This document shows positions 1 through 6,058 of a DNA stretch of 11,684 nt, in pieces. The DNA comes from an uncultured Clostridia bacterium (GTDB lineage Bacteria > Bacillota > Clostridia > Oscillospirales > Ruminococcaceae), in assembly GCA_947177545.1 (NCBI GenBank), contig CAMWVF010000014.1, forward strand, positions 1-11,684, in the 5' to 3' direction. Position 1 is the first letter of the stretch; the number at the start of each line of letters is the position of its first letter. Position numbers and translations under genes: made by a program. Below the pieces are notes generated by a model. It saw only the letters and a list, made by a program, of their open reading frames with translations. It was not told the DNA's origin and ran no database searches.

Positions 1-824
1 CCCGAAAGGAGATCGAAAGCTTCCTTGCGGCTCGGGGTCAGGATTTTGTTACGGACAGCACCAATTTCACCGACGATTACGCAAGAAATAAAATTCGCCA
101 TAAAATTATCCCCGCCATGTCGGAAATTTGCGGGGGATTTCCTGATAATGTGGAAAATCTCACCCTTGCCCTTTCAGAGGACGAGGATTTTTTGGCATCT
201 ACCGCTTTAAATCATAAAAATGACGACCTGCGTACCCTCCACCCTGCGGTGCGGAAAAGGGTAATTATTCTACACCTTAAAGAGCATGGGATAGCTGTTT
301 CCAATAGGCAGGTGGAAGCTGCGGAAAGTATTTTGAACGGCGGAAAAATCACCTTTGAAAAAACCGTGCTGCAAGGGAAAGATGGCAAACTTTATTTTAT
401 GGAAAATGAAGATAAAGAGGAAATTCTGTCCCAAAATATTGAAAAAGAGGGCGAGTATTCCTTTTCAAGTGATAAGATTGTGATAATATCGAAATTAAAC
501 AGCGAAAAAATGAACAAAGGGCAAATTATTAACAAAAATTCAACAACTGACCTGCTGGACTATGATAAAATAAAAGGTAGTATTGTTTTAAGAAATCGAC
601 TGCGAGCCGACAAAATAAAGCCCGTCGGCGATAATCATACACGAGAGCTTAGAAAGCTTTTGCAGGAAAAGCTTCCCCCGTGGGAAAGAGGGAAGTCCGC
701 AGTTATTGCGGACTTTATCGGTGTTGTCTGGTCGGAGCATTTTGGCATTGCCGACAGAGTAAAGCCCGATAAAAGCAGCGAAAATTTACTGAAAATTGAA
801 ATAAAAAATAAATCCGAACAATAA
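1..824 (+). CDS. tilS: tRNA(Ile)-lysidine synthase TilS, 3' part (5' end outside window)
   Basis: TilS uses ATP and lysine to convert the wobble cytidine of the CAU-anticodon tRNA(Ile) to lysidine, so that it reads AUA as isoleucine. The frame is open from base 3 and runs 273 residues to a TAA; the start codon and the N-terminal PP-loop ATPase core (SGGxDS) lie upstream of the window. The visible part opens with the hallmark pair DSTN (about residues 18-21) and RNKIRH (29-34), the segment that follows the catalytic core in this family. It ends in a C-terminal domain containing ADFIGVVWSEHFGIADR, as in long bacterial TilS proteins. ftsH begins 24 bases downstream on the same strand, the common Firmicutes tilS-ftsH pairing. 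The hpt gene that separates the two in Bacillus is missing here. An in-frame ATG at 117 is internal and not the start. Confidence 0.9.
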   Translation, partial: RKEIESFLAARGQDFVTDSTNFTDDYARNKIRHKIIPAMSEICGGFPDNVENLTLALSEDEDFLASTALNHKNDDLRTLHPAVRKRVIILHLKEHGIAVSNRQVEAAESILNGGKITFEKTVLQGKDGKLYFMENEDKEEILSQNIEKEGEYSFSSDKIVIISKLNSEKMNKGQIINKNSTTDLLDYDKIKGSIVLRNRLRADKIKPVGDNHTRELRKLLQEKLPPWERGKSAVIADFIGVVWSEHFGIADRVKPDKSSENLLKIEIKNKSEQ

Positions 825-848
825 TATATTTACAAGGAGGACGAACAA

Positions 849-2801
849 ATGGGTTCAAAAAAGAACAGCAACAAGGGGATAATCATATATGCCGTTGTAA
901 TGGTGCTGGTAATAGCCGCTGCTGTAATGCTTTTGAGACAGGCGACAAAACCTGTGTCGGAGTACAGCTATTCGGAAATAATGGAGTATTTTGACAATTA
1001 TCAGGTCTCCGAAATGAACTTCGATCTCGGAACAGGCGAGTTGGAGATCAAGGTTGAGGGGAAAGACTCCCCGATAATATATACCGTACCGAATGTAACG
1101 GTATTCCTTAACGAAATTCAGACGGGTTCGGAAAATTACCGCCGTGAATACAACGAACGCCACCCCGATGCTCCTCTTGCACAGGAGTACTACAAAATAC
1201 AGGACACCTCATGGCTCTATAATCTGCTGCCCTCGCTGCTCATTATAGGCTTAATGGTATTTTTCTTCTTCTTTATGATGCGTCAGGCGGGCGGCGGCGG
1301 AAAAATGAACAATTTCGGCAAAGCCAACGTGAAAAACGCCTCCAACAAAAAGCACACCTTTGAGGACGTTGCCGGCGCGGACGAGGAAAAGGAAGAGCTT
1401 GCGGAAATTGTAGATTTCCTTAAAAATCCAAAAAAATACTCCGAAATGGGCGCGAGAATACCTCACGGCGTTCTGCTCATGGGACCTCCGGGTACAGGTA
1501 AGACCCTGCTTGCCAAAGCTGTCGCGGGCGAAGCGGGAGTACCTTTCTTCTCAATTTCGGGTTCGGACTTTGTTGAAATGTTCGTCGGCGTGGGCGCGTC
1601 CCGTGTCCGCGACCTTTTTGAGACGGCTAAGAAAAATTCTCCCTCGATAGTTTTCATAGACGAAATTGATGCTGTGGGACGTCAAAGAGGCGCGGGTCTC
1701 GGCGGCGGTCACGACGAGCGTGAGCAGACCCTTAACCAGCTTCTTGTTGAAATGGACGGCTTCGACGGCAACGAGGGCGTAATCGTTATTGCGGCAACAA
1801 ACCGCCGCGACATTCTCGACCCTGCTCTTCTTCGTCCTGGACGTTTTGACCGTGAAGTTATGGTGGGCTATCCCGATGTTAAGGGCAGAGAGGAAATTCT
1901 TAAAGTACACTCCAAAAACAAGCCCCTGGGTCCCGATGTTGACCTTAACGTTATTGCAAAAACAACACAGTTTTTTACGGGCGCGGATCTTGAAAATCTG
2001 CTGAACGAAGCTGCTCTCCTTGCAGCCCGTGCGGACAGAAAGGCTATTATCGAGACCGATATCGAGGAAGCGACTCTTAAAGTAATTGCGGGTCCGGAGA
2101 AAAAGTCCCATATAGTTACCGACAGAGATAAAAGAATTACAGCATATCACGAAGCGGGTCATGCTGTTGCGGCGTATCACCTGCCCGAGTGCGAAAAGGT
2201 ACATCAGGTCACTACTATACAAAGAGGTCAGGCGGCAGGTATGACGGTTTGCCGTCCCGACTCGGACGATAATCACGTTACAAAGGGCAAAATGTACCAG
2301 GATATTGTTATGACAATGGGCGGACGTGTTGCGGAGTCCATTACCTTTGAGGACGTCTGCACGGGCGCAAGCGGCGACATTCAGCAGGCTACAAAAAAGG
2401 CGAGAGCAATGGTCACACAATACGGCTTTTCCGAGGCTTTGGGACCGGTTCTCTACGGCGGGGACTCCAATGAGGTTTTCCTTGGCAGGGATTACGGTCA
2501 CACTCATCAGTACAGCGAAAGCACCGCAAATCTCATAGACAGCGAGGTAAAGCGTATTATTACCGACGCTTACAAGGAATGCGAAAGAATTCTCACCGAT
2601 CACAACGACCAGCTTGTTAAGGTTGCGGAATATCTTATAGAGAACGAAAAGATAAGCGGCGACGATTTCGAGAAGATGATGAAAGAGACCGAGGAGGCAG
2701 TTTCTCCCGAGGTGACCTTGGAGGAGATAGGTGCGGACGATTTGTCGGGTCTCAGCAAGCTTGAAGAAATTGAAGAGTTTGAGAAGAGAAATGACGAGTA
2801 A
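849..2801 (+). CDS. ftsH: ATP-dependent zinc metalloprotease FtsH
   Basis: FtsH is the membrane-anchored AAA+ protease that extracts and degrades misfolded or short-lived membrane and cytosolic proteins, working as a hexamer with its catalytic part in the cytoplasm. The 650-residue length is normal. In order there are transmembrane helix 1 (about 10-29), an extracytoplasmic segment (30-122), transmembrane helix 2 (123-145), a Gly-rich linker, and the AAA domain. The AAA domain shows Walker A GPPGTGKT (212-219), pore-loop FVG (245-247), Walker B ending DEID (271-274), and a second region of homology with R327/R330-type arginines near 319-335. The zinc site is HEAGH (434-438), with D510 in GASGD as the likely third ligand. 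The C-terminal tail (about 613-650) is strongly acidic. An AAGGAGG at 834-840, 8 bases before the ATG, fixes the start. No terminator lies directly after the stop; the first is the hairpin at 2901-2922, so the ftsH transcript may include the downstream small-RNA sequence. Confidence 0.97.
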   Translation: MGSKKNSNKGIIIYAVVMVLVIAAAVMLLRQATKPVSEYSYSEIMEYFDNYQVSEMNFDLGTGELEIKVEGKDSPIIYTVPNVTVFLNEIQTGSENYRREYNERHPDAPLAQEYYKIQDTSWLYNLLPSLLIIGLMVFFFFFMMRQAGGGGKMNNFGKANVKNASNKKHTFEDVAGADEEKEELAEIVDFLKNPKKYSEMGARIPHGVLLMGPPGTGKTLLAKAVAGEAGVPFFSISGSDFVEMFVGVGASRVRDLFETAKKNSPSIVFIDEIDAVGRQRGAGLGGGHDEREQTLNQLLVEMDGFDGNEGVIVIAATNRRDILDPALLRPGRFDREVMVGYPDVKGREEILKVHSKNKPLGPDVDLNVIAKTTQFFTGADLENLLNEAALLAARADRKAIIETDIEEATLKVIAGPEKKSHIVTDRDKRITAYHEAGHAVAAYHLPECEKVHQVTTIQRGQAAGMTVCRPDSDDNHVTKGKMYQDIVMTMGGRVAESITFEDVCTGASGDIQQATKKARAMVTQYGFSEALGPVLYGGDSNEVFLGRDYGHTHQYSESTANLIDSEVKRIITDAYKECERILTDHNDQLVKVAEYLIENEKISGDDFEKMMKETEEAVSPEVTLEEIGADDLSGLSKLEEIEEFEKRNDE

Positions 2802-2818
2802 GAATATTTAAAAAAATA

Positions 2819-2847
2819 TTGACAAAAATATTTTTGTGTGGTATAAT
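2819..2847 (+). promoter_or_regulatory. Consensus sigma-A promoter for the candidate antitoxin RNA
   Basis: TTGACA at 2819-2824 and TATAAT at 2842-2847 are separated by exactly 17 bases, a 12 out of 12 match to the vegetative consensus. The predicted transcription start is near A2854. Only about 75 bases separate it from the terminator at 2901-2928 and no credible coding region lies between, so the promoter seems dedicated to a small RNA. It begins 17 bases after the ftsH stop codon. Confidence 0.85.
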
Positions 2848-2853
2848 AATACC

Positions 2854-2928
2854 ATAAAGGTATGAGAGTGAATTTCCGACATCGGTAATCACAAAAAAGT
2901 CCCCGAGGCGGCAACCTCGGGGATTTTT
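2854..2928 (+). ncRNA. Candidate antisense (antitoxin) small RNA, RNA II-like, about 75 nt
   Basis: A perfect promoter (2819-2847) and an intrinsic terminator (hairpin 2901-2922 plus T-run 2924-2928) define a transcript of about 75 nt. Its 5' domain carries GGTATGAG (2859-2866), AATTTCC (2871-2877), CATCG (2880-2884) and ATCAC (2888-2892). These are repeated in the same order and orientation across the start region of the minus-strand toxin gene, so the RNA is complementary to the toxin mRNA from its Shine-Dalgarno sequence through codon 7. Bases 2872-2889 can fold into a hairpin (ATT, a T-T mismatch, CCG, loop ACAT, CGG, then AAT) that could act as a kissing loop. The last ~36 nt are also complementary to the toxin mRNA 3' end, because both RNAs share the terminator. 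The layout and size match RNA II of the pAD1 par locus of Enterococcus. The RNA and its function are inferred, not demonstrated. Confidence 0.7.
2893..2928. terminator. Bidirectional intrinsic terminator shared by the two convergent RNAs
   Basis: CCCCGAGG (2901-2908), a 6-base loop, and CCTCGGGG (2915-2922) form a perfect 8-bp stem. It is followed by TTTTT (2924-2928) on the plus strand and, on the minus strand, by AC and six T (from 2900 down to 2893). It can end the small RNA and any ftsH readthrough from the left, and the toxin mRNA from the right. The two 3' ends would therefore overlap by about 36 nt. Confidence 0.88.
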
Positions 2929-2963
2929 GTCACTGCTTTAATGTAAGGCTTCGCTGCCGTCTT

Positions 2964-3068
2964 TTACTTCTTTCGACCGTTAAGCCAGTGCAGAATGCAG
3001 TAATAGATGATATTTGCCACTACACCTGCTGCAACGGAAATAAGAAATGGTATGAGAATTTCCAGCAC
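2964..3068 (-). CDS. Small hydrophobic peptide, candidate Fst-like type I toxin (34 aa)
   Basis: This GTG-started frame encodes 34 residues. Residues 4-28 form one hydrophobic helix (FLISVAAGVVANIIYY at its core), followed by a short basic tail, NGRKK. The size and shape (about 33 residues, one membrane helix, charged C-terminus) resemble Fst/Ldr-type membrane toxins of type I toxin-antitoxin systems, although I see no clear residue-level identity to pAD1 Fst. The start rests on an almost complete ribosome site, AAGGAGGTGAT (minus strand, 3083 to 3073), whose GGAGG lies 8 bases before the GTG. A longer frame from an ATG at 3149 is excluded because that codon falls in the -35 box of the gene's own promoter, upstream of the expected transcript start. 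Promoter, leader hairpin, antisense repeats and terminator all fit a tightly controlled toxin mRNA of about 220 nt. It could instead be a harmless small membrane protein under antisense control. Confidence 0.75.
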   Translation of the reverse strand: MLEILIPFLISVAAGVVANIIYYCILHWLNGRKK

Positions 3069-3077
3069 CGTTATCAC

Positions 3078-3105
3078 CTCCTTCCGATTAAACGCCGGAA
3101 TGGAG
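3078..3105 (-). promoter_or_regulatory. Leader hairpin that can hide the toxin Shine-Dalgarno sequence
   Basis: In the toxin mRNA, CUCC (3105-3102) pairs with GGAG (3081-3078) and UUCCG (3100-3096) with CGGAA (3086-3082), leaving one bulged A and a 9-nt loop. This 9-bp stem buries the AAGGAG core of the ribosome site. Such 5' stem-loops lower translation in fst mRNA and several other type I toxin mRNAs. The pairing is read from the sequence; the effect is inferred. Confidence 0.6.
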
Positions 3106-3134
3106 TTGGCAGCAAAATAATTATAGCATATTTT
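3106..3134 (+). promoter_or_regulatory. Possible ymdB promoter, overlapping the toxin promoter
   Basis: TTGGCA (3106-3111) and TATTTT (3129-3134) are 17 bases apart on the plus strand, matching 5 of 6 and 4 of 6 consensus positions. The start would fall near 3141, about 20 bases before the ymdB ATG. It lies on top of the opposite-facing toxin promoter, so the two could interfere. The match is moderate and the region AT-rich, so chance is possible. Confidence 0.4.
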
Positions 3135-3149
3135 GAAATATTTTGTCAA
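3120..3149 (-). promoter_or_regulatory. Consensus extended -10 promoter for the toxin mRNA
   Basis: On the minus strand TTGACA occupies 3149-3144 and TATAAT 3125-3120, with an 18-base spacer and an extended -10 TGC at 3128-3126. The transcript would start near 3113, giving a ~45-nt leader before the GTG at 3068. It overlaps the presumed ymdB promoter on the other strand. Confidence 0.85.
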
Positions 3150-3161
3150 GCGAGGTAATAA

Positions 3162-3929
3162 ATGAAGCTTCTTTTCTTAGGAGACGTTGTGGGAAATATC
3201 GGCACGAATTTCGTCACACAAAAGCTCCGCACTTTAAAAAAATTTTACGGCATAGACGTTACCGTTGTCAACGGGGAGAACTCCGCACAAGGCAACGGAA
3301 TTACTCCCGCCTCCGCAAGAAATCTTTTCGATAGCGGCGCGGATATTATCACTACGGGAAACCACTGCTACCGTCGGCGTGAGATATACCACACCTTTGA
3401 GACGGAGAAGAATCTTATAAGACCCGCAAACTATCCCAAGGGAAATCCGGGGCGAGGATTTTGCGTCTATGACATGGGCGCATTTCAGATTGCAGTGATA
3501 AATCTTATGGGTACGGTCTACATGGAGTCTCTGGACAATCCTTTTGCCTCCGCGGACAGGATAATCTCAAGTCTTTCAACTCCCAATATTATTGTGGACT
3601 TTCACGCTGAAGCCACGGGAGAAAAAAAAGCAATGGGACACTATCTTGCGGGACGGGTCACTGCTGTTTTCGGTACTCACACTCACGTCCAGACCGCAGA
3701 CGAGACCATTTTAAAAGAACACACGGGATACATTACAGACGCGGGAATGTGCGGTCCCGAGCTTTCTGTTCTGGGAGTTAAGACAGAAATCGCCATTGAA
3801 AAGCAGCGTTTTCATGCTCCCGTGAAATTTGCCGAGTCGGAAAATCCTCCTTTTATAAACGGAGTCGTTATAGAATTTAATGAAAATAATGGTCAATGTA
3901 CATCAATAGAAAGACTTATTGTTAGATAA
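3162..3929 (+). CDS. ymdB: YmdB-family metallophosphoesterase / 2',3'-cyclic nucleotide phosphodiesterase
   Basis: YmdB (TIGR00282 family) is a calcineurin-like phosphodiesterase acting on 2',3'-cyclic nucleotides; in Bacillus subtilis it affects biofilm, motility and nanotube decisions. The 255-residue protein has the usual metal ligands: D8 in GDVVG, E39-N40 in NGENSA, N67-H68 in TGNH, H148 in DFHAEAT, and H173 and H175 in GTHTHVQTAD. RPANYPKG (87-94) and the ITDAGMCGP stretch (191-199) are also typical. One departure is the segment after the metal-binding NH: the family normally has NHTWDKKEI, here it is NHCYRRREI, losing a Trp and an Asp. A GAGG at 3152-3155 precedes the ATG by 6 bases. 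spoVS follows, as in Bacillus, but rny, which precedes ymdB there, is absent. No terminator separates ymdB from spoVS, so they may be partly co-transcribed. Confidence 0.92.
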   Translation: MKLLFLGDVVGNIGTNFVTQKLRTLKKFYGIDVTVVNGENSAQGNGITPASARNLFDSGADIITTGNHCYRRREIYHTFETEKNLIRPANYPKGNPGRGFCVYDMGAFQIAVINLMGTVYMESLDNPFASADRIISSLSTPNIIVDFHAEATGEKKAMGHYLAGRVTAVFGTHTHVQTADETILKEHTGYITDAGMCGPELSVLGVKTEIAIEKQRFHAPVKFAESENPPFINGVVIEFNENNGQCTSIERLIVR

Positions 3930-3953
3930 ACTGCCGAAAATATTACCAAACTA

Positions 3954-3982
3954 TTGTACTGTAGTTTAATAAGTGGTATAAT
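3954..3982 (+). promoter_or_regulatory. Promoter for spoVS
   Basis: TTGTAC (3954-3959) and TATAAT (3977-3982) lie 17 bases apart, with an extended -10 TGG at 3974-3976. The start is expected near 3989, leaving a leader of about 95 nt before the spoVS ATG. No sigma-H-like boxes, which control Bacillus spoVS, were seen; here the promoter looks vegetative. I saw no convincing conserved structure in the leader. Confidence 0.7.
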
Positions 3983-4084
3983 TAATTATATGCTGATTTT
4001 GTAATCGGTACATCATAAAAAAGTTGATTTACGGAAAATTTTTTGGCAAATACCCATTAGATATATAAAACGGAGGTATTGTTA

Positions 4085-4345
4085 ATGGAAATTCTAAAAG
4101 TCTCAGCAAGATCTAATCCGAACGCCGTTGCGGGAGCTATAGCAAGCGTAATGCGGGAAAGCAGTTCGGTAGAAGTACAGGCAATAGGCGCGGGAGCGGC
4201 AAATCAGGCAATAAAGTCCATAGCAGTGGCAAGGGGTTACTTAGCTCCAATAGGAGTGGACTTGATATGTTACCCTGCATTCGGCAGCATTGAAATTGAC
4301 GGAGAAAACCGTACGGCGATACGTCTTATCTGCGAAGAACGGTAA
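4085..4345 (+). CDS. spoVS: Stage V sporulation protein S
   Basis: SpoVS is a small nucleic-acid-binding (Alba-like fold) protein that affects septation, engulfment and coat assembly during endospore formation; it is also kept by some non-sporulating bacteria. The 86 residues match the family along the whole length: MEILKVSARSNPNAVAGAIA at the start, QAIGAGAANQAIKSIAVARG in the middle, and GVDLICYPAF near the end. GGAGG at 4072-4076 is 8 bases from the ATG at 4085. An in-frame TTG at 4079 is only 2 bases from it and so is rejected as the start. The gene has its own promoter (3954-3982) and a terminator pair downstream. It follows ymdB, a conserved neighbour in Firmicutes. Confidence 0.96.
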   Translation: MEILKVSARSNPNAVAGAIASVMRESSSVEVQAIGAGAANQAIKSIAVARGYLAPIGVDLICYPAFGSIEIDGENRTAIRLICEER

Positions 4346-4404
4346 ATGGGAGAGTCTCCACTTTCTGCCTATAAGTCAGATACAGAAAATTATAACTATA
4401 TTTT

Positions 4405-4437
4405 GCCTCCTATCAAGGAGGCGATTTATTTTTTTAT
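4405..4437 (+). terminator. Intrinsic terminator after spoVS
   Basis: GCCTCCT (4405-4411), loop ATCA and AGGAGGC (4416-4422) form a perfect 7-bp stem, followed by GATTTATTTTTTT. It lies about 60 bases past the spoVS stop and should end that transcript. Confidence 0.82.
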
Positions 4438-4446
4438 TAATTACAG

Positions 4447-4484
4447 AAAAATTCCTCCGAGATCGTTTTCTCGGAGGAATTTTT
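4447..4484. terminator. Bidirectional terminator between spoVS and the serine operon
   Basis: The arms 4451-4462 and 4469-4480 form a perfect 12-bp stem (ATTCCTCCGAGA and its complement) with a 6-base loop. The flanking AAAA (4447-4450) and TTTT (4481-4484) extend it and supply T-runs on both strands. It separates convergent transcription units: it ends the minus-strand serine operon and backs up the spoVS terminator. Confidence 0.88.
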
Positions 4485-4540
4485 GTGAGTATACTAACAT
4501 TGAAATTCAAAAATTTTTTATCAACACATTTGAAAAATAT

Positions 4541-4849
4541 TCATATAGTACCCTTTGCAGCTCTTACCATTTGGACTATCACCGCAAGAAGCAGTACCAA
4601 GTCAATAATTTTAAGAGCAATACCTATAATTGTGCCGATAATGGGTACCCATGTTACAATTGAAAGTATTTTTCCCAGTACGAACATTACCGCAAAGCAT
4701 ATGGTGAAGATAATACCCCAGTTTGCGCAGTGGCGGGCATAATCCGAATTTACTCCCGAAAAGAAGTATATCAGAAATAGCAGGGGGAAAACCGACAGGA
4801 CTGCGACGGTCTTGTTTTTTTCAATATCTTCCTGACTGAAATTTGCCAT
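4541..4849 (-). CDS. Small integral membrane protein, DUF4870/Tic20-like (hypothetical)
   Basis: This 102-residue protein has a short hydrophilic start rich in charged residues (about 1-13) and then three likely membrane segments (about 14-32, 44-65 and 68-94). Between the first two lies the loop SGVNSDYARHCANWGII. An 'xxARxHANxG' pattern followed by a small helical hairpin recalls DUF4870 and related Tic20-like membrane proteins, but the assignment is tentative and no function is known. The start is the ATG at 4849, with TCCTCC (GGAGGA on the coding strand) at 4855-4860. That ribosome site abuts the serA stop codon, so the gene is last in the serine operon and probably translationally coupled to serA. 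The operon ends at 4447-4484. A frame 8 codons longer, inside serA, lacks a suitable ribosome site. Confidence 0.75.
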   Translation of the reverse strand: MANFSQEDIEKNKTVAVLSVFPLLFLIYFFSGVNSDYARHCANWGIIFTICFAVMFVLGKILSIVTWVPIIGTIIGIALKIIDLVLLLAVIVQMVRAAKGTI

Positions 4850-4859
4850 ATCCGTCCTC

Positions 4860-6023
4860 CTACTTGATAACACGTATCTTTATAACGCTGTCAACAGCTG
4901 CAAGCTTTCCTATAATATCGTCGCTGATATCGCCCGCAGCGTCAAGCATTGTGTACGCATAATCCTTTTTGGACTTGCTTACCATGTTGTCAATGTTGAT
5001 GCCAACTTCGCCGAGCACAGCGGTAAGATGTGTGATAACAGCGGGAATATTCTTGTGAAGCACACAAATTTTTGTACCCGCTGCGTTCATATCAGCATCG
5101 GGGTAGTTTACGGAATTCTTGATATTTCCGTTTTCAATATATTCAATAAGCTCCAGAGCAGCCATCATTGCGCAGTTATCCTCCGACTCGGGAGTGGACG
5201 CACCGAGGTGGGGGATAGCGATAACATTCTTAACGCCGAGGACTTCATCGCTGGGGAAGTCCACAACATATGCGGAAACCTTTCCGCTTTCAAGCGCGGA
5301 AATAATTGCTCCGCTGTCAACAAGCTCGCCTCTTGCGAAGTTAAGAATACGAACTCCGTCTTTCATCATAGCAATGGTATCATTATTGATAGTACCCTTT
5401 GTATCCGCATTATAGGGAACATGGATAGTGATGTAATCGGAAGCGGCATAAACGTCCTTAACGTCAGCAGCTGCTTTTACTGCGGGATCAAGTCCCAAAG
5501 CAGCCTTTACGGAAAGATACGGGTCAAAGCCAACTACTTTCATACCGAGAGCGACAGCAGCGTTTGCAACCAATACACCGATAGCGCCGAGACCGATAAT
5601 ACCAAGAGTTTTGCCCATTATTTCGGGACCTGCAAACTGTCCCTTACCCTTTTCTACCATTTTGCCGACTTCTGCGCCGTTGCCCTTTAAGGTCTGCGCC
5701 CAAGTCATAGCCTCGGGAATTTTACGGGAAGAAATGAGCATTCCCGCAATAACAAGCTCCTTAACCGCGTTTGCGTTTGCGCCTGGAGTGTTGAAAACAA
5801 CGATACCCTGCTCCGCGCACTTGTCAACGGGGATATTGTTTACGCCTGCGCCTGCACGAGCGATAGCAAGAAGATTCTCGCCGAATTCCATATCATGCAT
5901 AGCAGCTGAACGCACCATAATTGCTTCGGGGTTAGCCACCTCGTCGGCAACGTTATACTTTGCGGTATCGAAATTGTCGGTACCGTATTTTGAAATTTTA
6001 TTCAGAGTCTGAATATTGAACAT
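4860..6023 (-). CDS. serA: D-3-phosphoglycerate dehydrogenase with C-terminal ACT domain
   Basis: SerA oxidises 3-phosphoglycerate to 3-phosphohydroxypyruvate with NAD+, the first step of serine synthesis in the cytosol. The 387-residue protein is the short, ACT-bearing form common in Clostridia. An N-terminal substrate-binding part (about 1-90) carries ARAGAGVNNIP (55-65). The Rossmann domain has GLGAIG (144-149). The dehydrogenase catalytic set is R231 in NFARGELVD, E260 in DFPSDE, and H272 in PHLGAST. The ACT domain (about 317-387), with GEVGINIDNM at its core, is where serine would act as feedback inhibitor by analogy with other SerA proteins. Translation begins at the ATG at 6023 behind a weak AGTAGG-type site (6031-6037). 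It lies 35 bases after the DUF6440 gene and downstream of serC. The missing pathway enzyme, phosphoserine phosphatase, is not in the window. Confidence 0.95.
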   Translation of the reverse strand: MFNIQTLNKISKYGTDNFDTAKYNVADEVANPEAIMVRSAAMHDMEFGENLLAIARAGAGVNNIPVDKCAEQGIVVFNTPGANANAVKELVIAGMLISSRKIPEAMTWAQTLKGNGAEVGKMVEKGKGQFAGPEIMGKTLGIIGLGAIGVLVANAAVALGMKVVGFDPYLSVKAALGLDPAVKAAADVKDVYAASDYITIHVPYNADTKGTINNDTIAMMKDGVRILNFARGELVDSGAIISALESGKVSAYVVDFPSDEVLGVKNVIAIPHLGASTPESEDNCAMMAALELIEYIENGNIKNSVNYPDADMNAAGTKICVLHKNIPAVITHLTAVLGEVGINIDNMVSKSKKDYAYTMLDAAGDISDDIIGKLAAVDSVIKIRVIK

Positions 6024-6058
6024 TTCTATAACCTACTTTCATTAATTGTTTTGTCGGA

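Larger units (their letters stand above)
2859..3077. repeat. Direct-repeat pair linking antisense RNA and toxin start region
   Basis: Copy A is 2859-2892 and copy B is 3049-3077, both in the same orientation. Conserved blocks in order are GGTATGAG (2859-2866 / 3049-3056), AATTTCC (2871-2877 / 3057-3063), CATCG versus CACCG (2880-2884 / 3066-3070) and ATCAC (2888-2892 / 3073-3077). Copy A has a 4-base insertion (AGTG, 2867-2870) after the first block and two extra bases before the last. The two transcripts run toward each other, so a direct repeat in DNA becomes complementary RNA. The antisense copy pairs with the mRNA over the GTGAT of the ribosome site, the GTG start codon (one G-U pair) and the first codons. 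This is the role of repeats DRa and DRb in the pAD1 par locus. Confidence 0.75.

Noticed and set aside
693..715. Perfect 8-bp inverted repeat AAGTCCGC/GCGGACTT in tilS
   Set aside because: It lies inside the coding region about 110 bases before the stop and lacks a T-run, so a terminator is unlikely; probably chance.
1551..2603. A 350-codon frame on the minus strand across ftsH
   Set aside because: It is antisense to well-defined ftsH motifs, has no ribosome site or recognisable domain, and its cysteine- and asparagine-rich translation looks like a shadow of ftsH codon bias.
2862..2888. An 8-codon frame (ATG to TAA) inside the antisense RNA
   Set aside because: The only purine-rich sequence, AAAGG, ends one base before the ATG, too close for initiation, and the sequence is better explained as the pairing repeat.
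2964..3149. A 61-residue version of the small membrane peptide starting at the ATG at 3149
   Set aside because: That ATG lies in the -35 box of the gene's own promoter, upstream of the expected transcript start near 3113, and has no ribosome site; the GTG at 3068 has a near-perfect one.
4079..4084. TTG start for SpoVS, two codons upstream
   Set aside because: Only 2 bases separate it from GGAGG; the ATG at 4085 has 8-base spacing and matches the family N-terminus.
5028..5690. A 220-codon plus-strand frame across serA
   Set aside because: It is antisense to the conserved Rossmann and catalytic parts of SerA and resembles no protein family.
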